From JANRIG01 sp033765235 (lineage in GTDB: Bacteria; Bacteroidota; Bacteroidia; Cytophagales; UBA9547), in NCBI GenBank assembly GCA_033765235.1, contig JANRIG010000027.1, positions 47,682-111,681 on the forward strand: a DNA stretch of 64,000 bases, in the 5' to 3' direction. The notes under the pieces are model-generated. The model made no database searches, was not told where the DNA came from, and saw only the letters and a program-made list of their open reading frames with translations. How positions within the stretch are numbered: the stretch's first letter is position 1; each line of letters opens with the position of its first letter. The position numbers and the translations under genes are program-made. Shown piece after piece: positions 45,932-53,126 of the stretch.

Positions 45932-46929
45932 TGTTGTACTAAAGCCACTAACCTTTGTGTATCAATGCTTTCTGCACAAGAAAAGTGCCCTTGAGGGCAA
46001 CTTTTATATCCATGTAAGCCACAAGGACGACAATCTAATTTTTGTTGCGTTTCTACGATAAATGAAATATCTGATACGGGATAAAAACCGAATTCGGGGC
46101 TTGTAGAGCAATAAATAGCACAAATGGGAGCATTCAAAGAAGAAGCTAAATGTAGTGGAGCAGAATCATTGGCATAATTCATCAGGGCATTTTTCATAAG
46201 AGCTGCTGAAGCTAGAAGACTCAACTTGCCTGCCAAATTATGCACAAAAGGATTTTCTACCTTTTCTAAGATTTCCTGACAAAGGTTTTCATCAGATTTT
46301 GCCCCTAACAAATATACATTCATTTCTCGAGGGAGTTGCCTCAAAAACTCCACCCATTTATGAGCAGGAAATTGTTTGGTAAACCATACCGAAGTAGGAG
46401 CAATGCAAATATAAGATTTCGTAGTGTAGGGCTGTACCATTTTATAGTCTTGTTCGGTAGGATACAACTTCGGCTTACTTGCCTGATTATCAGTAATATT
46501 TTTTATTAATTCTTGGTTTCTATCAATTTCGTGCATTTGCGGAGCAATCGTATGTTTAGCGTTGCTATCAGCCAACCAAGCCAAAGGATTTTTATCAAAG
46601 CAGATTTTCTCTTTTGCTCCAGAAAAAATCATCAGCAAACCTGAAGAAAAAAAACGCTGAAGGTTAATAAGCAAATCAAATTTTTCTTTTCGTATTTGCC
46701 ATAGCAAAGACCAAAGATTTTTATGCTTACTCTTTTGTTTATTCCAAATAAAAATTTTCTCTAAAAAAGGGTGTTGATGAAATAGGTGCTCGTTCCCTTT
46801 ACGCAATAACAAGGATATTTTTGCTTCTGGATAATGCGTATGGAGTTTCTCTATGACACCTGTTGCCAAAATGACATCACCTATAAAAGCCGTCTGAATA
46901 ATTATGATTTTTTTATATATTTTTTTCAT
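45928..46929 (-). CDS. Glycosyltransferase family 9 (heptosyltransferase-like)
   Basis: A 333-residue GT-B enzyme of the ADP-heptose transferase family that builds the lipopolysaccharide core. IIIQTAFIGDVILATGVIEKLHTHYP is the acceptor-side start, ICIAPTSVWFTKQFPAHKWVEFLRQL begins the donor domain, and YANDSAPLHLASSLNAPICAIYCSTSPEFGF is the nucleotide-sugar site with the Asp-Ser-Ala pattern. The Cys-rich CRPCGLHGYKSCPQGHFSC stretch near the end is usual for the family. The actual sugar donor is not certain. Confidence 0.9.
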   Translation of the reverse strand: MKKIYKKIIIIQTAFIGDVILATGVIEKLHTHYPEAKISLLLRKGNEHLFHQHPFLEKIFIWNKQKSKHKNLWSLLWQIRKEKFDLLINLQRFFSSGLLMIFSGAKEKICFDKNPLAWLADSNAKHTIAPQMHEIDRNQELIKNITDNQASKPKLYPTEQDYKMVQPYTTKSYICIAPTSVWFTKQFPAHKWVEFLRQLPREMNVYLLGAKSDENLCQEILEKVENPFVHNLAGKLSLLASAALMKNALMNYANDSAPLHLASSLNAPICAIYCSTSPEFGFYPVSDISFIVETQQKLDCRPCGLHGYKSCPQGHFSCAESIDTQRLVALVQQ

Positions 46930-47071
46930 CTAATTTTTCATTTCTGCATAAAAAAATCTGCAAATTTTTATTTTTTACTTCAAAAATATGCTTTTTTTAT
47001 CAAAAAATAACATTGCTTTTTCATTTTTGCATAAAAAAAAATAAAAAATTTATTTTTTCTAAAAATTTTGT

Positions 47072-47079
47072 TAAATTTG
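47072..47079 (+). promoter_or_regulatory. Perfect -7 box upstream of the DUF7832-like gene
   Basis: TAAATTTG is an exact TAnnTTTG and lies 20 bp before the ATG at 47100. The upstream sequence is almost pure A/T and lacks a clear TTG, so only half the promoter is recognised. Confidence 0.4.
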
Positions 47080-47099
47080 AGTGTCTAAAACAAAATACT

Positions 47100-47594
47100 A
47101 TGGCAGTCGTATTATCCCAATCCAATAAACCTAAAAATTTTATCTATGATAGAGCAAAGCACCACTTTTTAGGAAATTTTCCTAATGTTTTGCCTATAGA
47201 GCAGGCTTATGTGCATATTGGTATGTTTCTGGGCTGGATATGCGAAAATGATTTGTACAGCGATTTCTTTGAAGAAGAAGCTGCCCTACAAATTTTGCGT
47301 TTCAGAAGAAGACAAATTAGCTGCTCCATTCTGAGTGCTGTTTGGGACGGTTACTTGGGCTCAGAGTTGTTCAACGAGGAAGGAAATGCTTTTTCGCAGT
47401 ATTATTATCAAAGTGGAAGATATAAAAAAGATTACGAAAAAACTTTAGCGGCTGATTTGCCCTCTATTTATCATGTAGAGGATAATTGGAAAAATTATGA
47501 AAAAATAGCCCGCAAAATATCGGCTCGCTACAAAAAATGGAAACAAGATATTGGCGAAGGTGTAGAGCCTACTGATTCTGATGCTGGAGAATAG
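47100..47594 (+). CDS. Uncharacterised cytoplasmic protein (DUF7832-like)
   Basis: A 164-residue protein from ATG 47100. An open frame extends back to 47013, but that stretch covers the promoter and encodes a low-complexity Lys/Phe-rich segment. Recognisable conserved blocks are YDRAKHHFLGNFP, EQAYVHIGMFLGWICENDLYS, EEAALQILRFRRRQIS and FNEEGNAFSQYYY. I recall similar proteins as a domain of unknown function with the HxGMFLGW block, sometimes in toxin-immunity-like settings, but this is from memory and no function is assigned. No signal peptide or membrane segment. It overlaps convergent deoC by 26 bp. Confidence 0.6.
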   Translation: MAVVLSQSNKPKNFIYDRAKHHFLGNFPNVLPIEQAYVHIGMFLGWICENDLYSDFFEEEAALQILRFRRRQISCSILSAVWDGYLGSELFNEEGNAFSQYYYQSGRYKKDYEKTLAADLPSIYHVEDNWKNYEKIARKISARYKKWKQDIGEGVEPTDSDAGE

Positions 47595-48225
47595 CAACTC
47601 CTGAAGATGTACCAATTCTATCAGCACCTGCTTCTATCATTTGTATAGCTGTTGCGTACTCTTTTATTCCTCCTGATGCTTTGATGCCTATTTCCTTAGG
47701 ACATACGCCACGCATCAGGCGTATGTGCTCGGGCTTTGCACCCGCAGATGCAAAGCCCGAAGAGGTTTTTACGAAATCTGCTCCTGCTTCCACACAAATT
47801 TGACAAGCCTTTTTTATGAGTTCATCTTCCCAATAAGCTGTTTCTATGATTACTTTCAAGATTTTTTCCCTTTCGTGGGCTACTTTCGCTAATTGAGCAA
47901 TTTCAATTTTTACCCAATCGTAAGCACCAGAGGCGAAAGCAGAGAGGGTCATTACCATATCTAATTCATCTGCTCCATCTTGTATAGCTGTTTCTAACTC
48001 TTGTTTTTTGGTGGCAGTTCTTTGGTATCCTAAAGGAAAACCAATGACACTCACGGTACGAATGTTTGTGCCTATCAAATCACGATGAGCTTTAGCTACC
48101 CAATAAGGCGGAACACATACGCCAAAAAAGTTATGTTCCTTCGCTTCGGCTGTTAGCTTATCTATATCTTTCGCTGTAGTAAGCGGGCTAAGTTGTGTAT
48201 GCTCTATGTACTTGGCTATATTCAT
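47569..48225 (-). CDS. deoC: Deoxyribose-phosphate aldolase
   Basis: A 218-residue class I aldolase that cleaves 2-deoxyribose 5-phosphate to acetaldehyde and glyceraldehyde 3-phosphate. DELDMVMTL supplies the catalytic Asp, VIIETAYW stands where the second active-site Lys region lies, and GADFVKTSSGF holds the Schiff-base Lys. IGIKASGGI provides the phosphate and proton-relay Lys. The length is normal. Its start is coupled to the upstream hypothetical gene by a 4-bp overlap, and its 3' end overlaps the convergent gene. Confidence 0.94.
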   Translation of the reverse strand: MNIAKYIEHTQLSPLTTAKDIDKLTAEAKEHNFFGVCVPPYWVAKAHRDLIGTNIRTVSVIGFPLGYQRTATKKQELETAIQDGADELDMVMTLSAFASGAYDWVKIEIAQLAKVAHEREKILKVIIETAYWEDELIKKACQICVEAGADFVKTSSGFASAGAKPEHIRLMRGVCPKEIGIKASGGIKEYATAIQMIEAGADRIGTSSGVAILQHQNQ

Positions 48226-48725
48226 TTTTTAGTAAGTGTTTCTGAAAAATATTTCTTGAGCCAAGTTTCTTGACTTGGTACGAGCCAATTATTTTCAAGT
48301 TCGTACTTTTTTGAAATAGTATTATTAAAAACTAAAGTCTCAGGTTTGATGGCATGATTACTAACCGCCTCAGCAATTTGGTGAAAAGGGATTATGAGCA
48401 AATCGTTTTTTTCGTAAAAAGCTACATTTGAACGATTAAGCAAGTTTATTTGATATTCTTGCTCTAAATGCTTTATGAAATTAGTTTGACTATCAATCGA
48501 ACAGCCAGAAACCTCTTGGAAACTTTCATCAACAGCAATCACAAGAAAATGATTATACAAAAATTTTGCAGAAGCTTGAAGAGACTTTTTGTGAGCTGTC
48601 CAATTCTCCAAAAATTGACTGCTCAGCGTTATTATGGCTTCTTGTTCTTGCAGAGTTAAATATTTATCAGCTTGATAAACCCAAATGCGGGCACTTGGAG
48701 GCATTTGGTCAAAAGGAATATACAT
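48222..48725 (-). CDS. Conserved Bacteroidota protein of unknown function
   Basis: A 167-residue soluble protein. The N-terminus MYIPFDQMPPSARIWVYQAD, the block FLENWTAHKKSLQASAKFLYNHFLVIAVDE and SGCSIDSQTNFIKHLE match a family widely conserved in Bacteroidota. Members are often labelled ABC transporter ATPase in databases, yet there is no Walker motif here, so that label is not supported. The conserved Cys in SGCSID is its most notable residue. It is cotranscribed with deoC (4-bp overlap). Function unknown. Confidence 0.75.
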   Translation of the reverse strand: MYIPFDQMPPSARIWVYQADKYLTLQEQEAIITLSSQFLENWTAHKKSLQASAKFLYNHFLVIAVDESFQEVSGCSIDSQTNFIKHLEQEYQINLLNRSNVAFYEKNDLLIIPFHQIAEAVSNHAIKPETLVFNNTISKKYELENNWLVPSQETWLKKYFSETLTKK

Positions 48726-48834
48726 AAATAAAGAATTTGAGTTTTAAACAAAAAACAACTAAACAAAGTTCTATAAAAAGATGTTAAAAGGCATCTCAGT
48801 GTGGTAAAAACCTATTCAACATAAAATTTAACTT

Positions 48835-49473
48835 ATGAGAACGTCTTTTTTTATTGTATCACTTTTTTTTGTATTGTTTTCTGCCTGTGGGCAAAAAACT
48901 AACACTACTACTAATAATAAACAAAGCAAAAGTATGGAAAATTTAGAAGTAATTACTTTGGGAGCAGGCTGTTTCTGGTGTGTAGAGGCTGTTTTTCAGA
49001 GAATAGAGGGGGTAGAAAAGGTGGAATCTGGGTATTCGGGTGGGCATACTGAAAATCCGAGTTATAAAGAAGTTTGCTCAGAAACTACGGGGCACGCAGA
49101 GGTCTGTCAGCTTACTTATGATCCACGAAAAGTAAGTTTGGAGAGTATTTTGGAGGTGTTCTTTGGTACACACGACCCCACCACACGCAACAGACAAGGT
49201 AATGATGTAGGAACTCAGTATCGTTCGGCTATTTTTTATCACAATGAAACTCAAAAGCAAACCGCAGAAAGAGTAATTAAAATTTTGGAAGCTGAGAAAG
49301 TTTTTGAAAAACCAATTGTAACAGAGATTACAGCCTTTGAGAAATTCTATAAAGCCGAAGACTACCACCAAGACTATTACAATAACAACACAGCTCAGGG
49401 CTATTGTTATTTTGTGATAAAACCAAAATTGGATAAGCTCAACAAAGTATTTAAAGAAAAACTTAAAAAGTAA
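48835..49473 (+). CDS. msrA: Peptide-methionine (S)-S-oxide reductase MsrA, lipoprotein form
   Basis: It reduces methionine-S-sulfoxide in oxidised proteins. The catalytic GAGCFWCVEAVF begins at about residue 43, GGHTENPSYKEVCSETTGHAE follows, then FFGTHDPTTRNRQGNDVGTQYRS and EDYHQDYY with the substrate-binding residues. Unlike cytosolic MsrA it starts with a lipoprotein signal (FFVLFSACG), so it should be anchored outside the cytoplasm and protect exported proteins. A second Met at 48934 (MENLEVIT) would give a cytosolic form. A perfect palindrome follows its stop codon. Confidence 0.93.
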   Translation: MRTSFFIVSLFFVLFSACGQKTNTTTNNKQSKSMENLEVITLGAGCFWCVEAVFQRIEGVEKVESGYSGGHTENPSYKEVCSETTGHAEVCQLTYDPRKVSLESILEVFFGTHDPTTRNRQGNDVGTQYRSAIFYHNETQKQTAERVIKILEAEKVFEKPIVTEITAFEKFYKAEDYHQDYYNNNTAQGYCYFVIKPKLDKLNKVFKEKLKK

Positions 49474-49502
49474 GAAAGTAGCACTTGCAAGTGCTACTTT
49501 CT
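49473..49502. terminator. Perfect 30-bp palindrome, bidirectional terminator
   Basis: A 15+15 perfect inverted repeat centred on TTGCAA lies exactly between the msrA stop (ending 49473) and the stop of the convergent hydrolase gene (49503). Both ends carry CTTTCT-like T-rich tracts, so it can terminate transcripts from both sides. Confidence 0.8.
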
Positions 49503-50324
49503 CTAAACTAAGCCAGCAATAAACTCTGCGATAGAGTTCAGGCAATCATCATCTTTCCAATAACCAAAATGGCAAAGTGGATTCCAAGATTGCAGCCAAT
49601 TTCCTACATTTACCTCTATATCATCGCTTACACTTTTTTGATAGCTCTCACTCAAATTTTTTAGCGGATAGCCCAATACATCATCTACATCATAAAAATT
49701 GAACCAGCGAGCCCTATTTTTGAGTTCATCAGATAGGGCAGTAGGCGGAAAAGTAATCGCTTCCAAGGGGTGATAACCCAAAGTGAAAAAAGGGATATTA
49801 GAACCAAAAGTAAACAGCCCCGTTAGGGTATTCATTTTCTCAAAATCGTTGCTTGCTAATAAATCTGGGTCGCCCTCTTGGGTAGCTTTTTGCCTGTCCC
49901 AGATATAATCAGAAATGATTTGTGTACCAAAAGAGTGAGCAATTACTACCAAAGGTTTATCTTCATTGCCCAGCTCTACCCTAAGTTTTTGGATAGTTTC
50001 GTGAATATCTTTGTGTATGTGATGATAAAGAGCGTTGCTTTTGTTGGGAGTGCCTGCATAGGCTACGGCATCGCCTATATAACTAATCAAAAATTTGCGG
50101 AGTTTCCCAAAATTGAGTGGTTCGGCAAGAGAAACTTTTCGCCAAAGCTCTTCTTCGTCTGGCTGCACTTCTGTCGCCCAAGTAGCTGGTAGCATTTTTA
50201 CAAAATCAGGGTTTTTATCAAAAAGTCTGATTTTATCCTGTAAATCTTTGATAAATTGGTTGGCATAGTTTAGATTTTGGTTGCCGATACCATGTACAAT
50301 CAGAACGCCAATTTTGAAACTCAT
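49503..50324 (-). CDS. Putative alpha/beta-fold serine hydrolase (lipase/PGAP1-like)
   Basis: A 273-residue cytoplasmic protein. The first strand and loop VLIVHGIGNQNLNYA resembles the oxyanion region of lipases, and VVIAHSFGTQIISDYIWDR is a nucleophile elbow of the G/A-x-S-x-G type. FNFYDVDDVLGYPL may supply the acidic residue and the His could be in NPLCHFGYW. No signal peptide is seen. Similar proteins are poorly characterised; ester hydrolysis is inferred from the elbow only. It is divergent from the MazG-like gene. Confidence 0.65.
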   Translation of the reverse strand: MSFKIGVLIVHGIGNQNLNYANQFIKDLQDKIRLFDKNPDFVKMLPATWATEVQPDEEELWRKVSLAEPLNFGKLRKFLISYIGDAVAYAGTPNKSNALYHHIHKDIHETIQKLRVELGNEDKPLVVIAHSFGTQIISDYIWDRQKATQEGDPDLLASNDFEKMNTLTGLFTFGSNIPFFTLGYHPLEAITFPPTALSDELKNRARWFNFYDVDDVLGYPLKNLSESYQKSVSDDIEVNVGNWLQSWNPLCHFGYWKDDDCLNSIAEFIAGLV

Positions 50325-50394
50325 AAGTTTGTCTATTTTTTTAGCAATTTAAAAAAAACACTTCACAAACAAAGTTCATTTACAAAAAAACTTC

Positions 50395-50402
50395 TAATTT
50401 TG
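50395..50402 (+). promoter_or_regulatory. Perfect -7 box upstream of the MazG-like gene
   Basis: TAATTTTG is an exact TAnnTTTG positioned 18 bp before the ATG at 50421. This supports that start over the longer frame from 50277. The -33 region has only a partial match. Confidence 0.42.
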
Positions 50403-50420
50403 GAAAAACCAACTTGTAAA

Positions 50421-50744
50421 ATGACCTTAGAAGAAGCTCAAGAACTCGTAGACGAGTGGATAAAGACTATAGGGGTTCGGTATTACAACGAACTTACCAA
50501 TACGGCTATTTTGATGGAAGAGGTAGGAGAAGTGGCAAGAATTATGGCAAGAACCTATGGCGAACAATCGTTCAAGGAAGGTGAAAAGCATAATTTAGCT
50601 GATGAAATGGCAGATGTACTTTTCGTTCTTATTTGTTTAGCCAATCAAACGGGGGTTAGTCTTACAGAAGCTCTTAAAAAAAACTTGGACAAAAAAACCA
50701 ACAGAGACAAAGAAAGGCATAAAAATAACCCAAAGTTACAGTAA
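50421..50744 (+). CDS. MazG-like nucleotide pyrophosphohydrolase
   Basis: A 107-residue all-alpha NTP-PPase from ATG 50421; the upstream extension to 50277 covers the promoter and is unlike the family. Metal-binding residues are in ILMEEVGEVARIMAR (about 30-44) and NLADEMADVLFVLICLAN, giving the ExxE...ExxD pattern of MazG/dUTPase-superfamily enzymes. These hydrolyse non-canonical NTPs to NMP and pyrophosphate for house-cleaning. The preferred nucleotide is unknown. It lies 13 bp upstream of the second ECF sigma gene and may be cotranscribed with it. Confidence 0.85.
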   Translation: MTLEEAQELVDEWIKTIGVRYYNELTNTAILMEEVGEVARIMARTYGEQSFKEGEKHNLADEMADVLFVLICLANQTGVSLTEALKKNLDKKTNRDKERHKNNPKLQ

Positions 50745-50757
50745 CTCTGCTCAAGTT

Positions 50758-51300
50758 ATGCTTCAAGAAAAAGATAAAGAACGTATTCTAAGAGATTGGA
50801 TAGATAACTACGCAGATGAAATGTATCAGAGGGCAAAGTACAAAACATCATCAGATGAAATAGCGAAAGATTTGTTGCAAGATACTTTATTGGCGGCTTA
50901 TCAGGGCTTGCAAAAAAATGCGAATGATTACCCGCAAAATGAAAAGGCTTGGCTTCTACAAATTTTGAATCATAAAATTATAGACTTCTACCGAAAAAAT
51001 AGTTCTTATGAAAAAAAACATAGAGTATTTGTAGAAAATACTTTGAACTGGTATTTTGATAGAAACGGACATTGGAAACACAATTTAGAAATAGACAACA
51101 ATCTTTTGGAAGAATACCTAGAAGAATGCTTGGAATTGCTGCCACCAAAGTACAACTGGACTATCAGAGCCAAGTTTCTTTTGAATAAAAAAACAGACAT
51201 AATATGTAAAGAATTGGAAATTAGTTTAAGTAACTTTTGGCAAACGATACATAGAGCAAAACTGCTACTAAGAAAGTGCATTGCAAATTATTCAAAATGA
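50758..51300 (+). CDS. ECF-type RNA polymerase sigma factor
   Basis: A 180-residue sigma factor distinct from the one near 4 kb. Region 2 is YADEMYQRAKYKTSSDEIAKDLLQDTLLAAYQGL followed by NEKAWLLQILNHKIIDFYRK. Region 4 is KKTDIICKELEISLSNFWQTIHRAKLLLRKCI, whose CKEL...SNxWxxxHRA pattern is typical of a Bacteroidota ECF group usually encoded with a zinc-finger anti-sigma. Its stop overlaps the start of exactly such a gene (ATGA). The next gene is a peroxiredoxin-like protein, suggesting a redox or stress regulon. Confidence 0.9.
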   Translation: MLQEKDKERILRDWIDNYADEMYQRAKYKTSSDEIAKDLLQDTLLAAYQGLQKNANDYPQNEKAWLLQILNHKIIDFYRKNSSYEKKHRVFVENTLNWYFDRNGHWKHNLEIDNNLLEEYLEECLELLPPKYNWTIRAKFLLNKKTDIICKELEISLSNFWQTIHRAKLLLRKCIANYSK

Positions 51301-51566
51301 AGAAAAATATTTATAAGTTATTTTTTAGTTGTATAAGAGCAACAGAATTACTTGAGCAAGATAAGAAAAGCTTGTCTCTCTTGAATAGAATTCGTTTGCA
51401 TATTCACTTAACTATTTGTCCGCCTTGCAGAAAACATCAAGATTTTAGTAAGAAACTTGATGAAAAACTAAGTACAATATTAGAACTAAAAAACACTGAT
51501 AATCAATTAGATAAGGAATTTAAAGAAAATTTGCTAAAAAAAATACTGGATAAAATGTCAGGATAA
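51297..51566 (+). CDS. Putative zinc-binding anti-sigma factor
   Basis: An 89-residue soluble protein starting at ATG 51297, inside the sigma-factor stop. The HIHLTICPPCRKHQDF block (about residues 35-50) gives the H-x3-C-x2-C zinc site of ZAS-type anti-sigma factors (His, then CPPC). The rest is helical and charged, without a membrane segment, so it would hold the sigma factor in the cytoplasm and release it on oxidation or loss of zinc. The role is inferred from motif and coupling. Confidence 0.8.
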   Translation: MKKNIYKLFFSCIRATELLEQDKKSLSLLNRIRLHIHLTICPPCRKHQDFSKKLDEKLSTILELKNTDNQLDKEFKENLLKKILDKMSG

Positions 51567-51605
51567 TGGAGCTATCCCGACTTTACTAAAAAAAACAGAT
51601 TTATT

Positions 51606-52178
51606 ATGAAGTTGTCACCTAATCAAGAAGCTCCGACTTTCATCACCAAGGACATCTATAATAACGAATTTAATTTAAAACATTATAGGGGAAAGAAGCT
51701 ACTATTATCGTTTTTCAGAAATGTAGCTTGTCCTTTCTGCAACCTAAGAGTACATCAACTCAAAAAATTAGCAGCCGATTTTCAAAGAAATGGGCTTTCA
51801 ATGGCATTTTTCTTTGAGTCCTCACAAAAACATATCTTACTTAGCTCTTTGCATAGCTCGCTAAGCCCAATAATTATTCTCAGCGATAGCAAAAAGGATT
51901 TCTACAAACTATACCAAGTAGAAAGCTCCGCAATGAAGGTAATGTCTTCGATGTTTAAACCTAATTTTATGAAAAACATGAATGAATCTAAAAGTTTGGG
52001 TTTGGATAAATTTGAAGATGATAAGAGTATGTCGTCTGTTATTCCAGCTGATTTCTTGATAGATGAAACAGGTGTGATTCGTTTTTTGCACTATGGTACA
52101 GCCATCAATGACCATATGCCCGTAGAACTTATTAAAAAATTCGTTGATAGTAATGAATATCAATCCTATTTGAACTAA
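51606..52178 (+). CDS. Peroxiredoxin-like thiol protein (AhpC/TSA family)
   Basis: A 190-residue thioredoxin-fold protein without signal peptide. The usual peroxiredoxin start APTFITKDIYNNEFNLKHYRGKKLLLSFFRN leads into VACPFCNLRVHQL, with Cys42 and Cys45 forming a CxxC instead of the single peroxidatic Cys of classical Prx. FLIDETGVIRFLHYG is the conserved beta-strand near the end. This subclass, often called peroxiredoxin-like, may reduce peroxides or disulfides. It lies 39 bp after the anti-sigma gene and is a plausible target of that sigma factor. Confidence 0.85.
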   Translation: MKLSPNQEAPTFITKDIYNNEFNLKHYRGKKLLLSFFRNVACPFCNLRVHQLKKLAADFQRNGLSMAFFFESSQKHILLSSLHSSLSPIIILSDSKKDFYKLYQVESSAMKVMSSMFKPNFMKNMNESKSLGLDKFEDDKSMSSVIPADFLIDETGVIRFLHYGTAINDHMPVELIKKFVDSNEYQSYLN

Positions 52179-52257
52179 AAGTTTCATAAAAAATCTCTAA
52201 AAAATTTTAATATTACTTAGAAATCTATAAACTTGTTTTTTTATTTGATACTGTTTT

Positions 52258-53073
52258 ATGTCCGTACATTCTGAAATTAAAAAAGTAACCACACATAAGT
52301 TGCTTGAAATGAAGCATAAAGGCGAAAAAATCTCTATGCTCACCGCTTATGACTTCTCTATGGCAAAACTTGTAGATGAAGCTGGAATAGATGTAATTTT
52401 GGTAGGAGATAGTGCTTCCAACGTGATGGCTGGGCACGAAACCACACTACCTATCACCTTAGACCAAATGATTTATCACGCTTCCAGTGTAGTAAGGGCT
52501 GTTTCAAGGGCTTTGGTGGTGGTAGATATGCCTTTTGGTTCTTACCAAGGTGATTCTAAACAGGCTTTACAATCTGCTATAAAAATAATGAAGGAGTCTG
52601 GAGGGCACGCTGTAAAGATGGAAGGTGGTGCCGAAATAGCTGAATCTATCACACGTATCCTGAGTGCAGGTATACCCGTGATGGGGCATTTGGGGCTAAC
52701 TCCGCAGTCTATCTATAAATTTGGAACGTACAATGTGCGAGCAAAGGAAGAAGCAGAAGCTCAAAAATTATTAGAAGATGCCGCTCTACTTGACGAATTA
52801 GGTTGTTTCGCTTTGGTTTTAGAGAAAATTCCCTCTCAATTAGCTCAAAAAGTGGCTGAGAGCATTCATATTCCCGTCATAGGAATTGGAGCAGGTGGTG
52901 GAGTAGATGGGCAAGTATTGGTTTTACACGATATGTTAGGTATCAACAAAGACTTTAGCCCTCGTTTTTTGCGTCGTTATGCTGATTTGCATAATATTAT
53001 TACCAATGGTATTACGCAATATATTCAAGATGTAAAAAATAAAGATTTTCCAAACGAAAAGGAATCGTACTAA
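52258..53073 (+). CDS. panB: 3-methyl-2-oxobutanoate hydroxymethyltransferase
   Basis: The first committed step of pantothenate synthesis, transferring a hydroxymethyl group from methylene-THF to ketoisovalerate. ISMLTAYDFSMAKLVDEAGIDVILVGDSASNVMAGHETTLP contains the metal ligands, VKMEGGAE the substrate Lys and Glu, and MGHLGLTPQSIYKFGTYNVRAK is a strong signature. IPVIGIGAGGGVDGQVLVLHDMLG ends the barrel. At 271 residues it is complete. panC and panD are not nearby. A strong terminator overlaps its stop codon. Confidence 0.96.
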   Translation: MSVHSEIKKVTTHKLLEMKHKGEKISMLTAYDFSMAKLVDEAGIDVILVGDSASNVMAGHETTLPITLDQMIYHASSVVRAVSRALVVVDMPFGSYQGDSKQALQSAIKIMKESGGHAVKMEGGAEIAESITRILSAGIPVMGHLGLTPQSIYKFGTYNVRAKEEAEAQKLLEDAALLDELGCFALVLEKIPSQLAQKVAESIHIPVIGIGAGGGVDGQVLVLHDMLGINKDFSPRFLRRYADLHNIITNGITQYIQDVKNKDFPNEKESY

Positions 53074-53109
53074 AACAAAAAACCTCCATTTCAGGAGGTT
53101 TTTTGTTTT
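53072..53109. terminator. Bidirectional terminator between panB and ompA
   Basis: A 16-bp perfect stem (left arm 53072-53087, right arm 53094-53109) with core AACCTCC/GGAGGTT, a 6-nt loop, and A and T runs on both sides. It sits between the two convergent genes. Confidence 0.9.
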
Positions 53110-53126
53110 TATGAACAAATTACTGC

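Noticed and set aside
50277..50420. Longer start for the MazG-like protein
   Set aside because: The extra 48 residues overlap the divergent hydrolase gene and a perfect -7 box; the family fold begins at ATG 50421.
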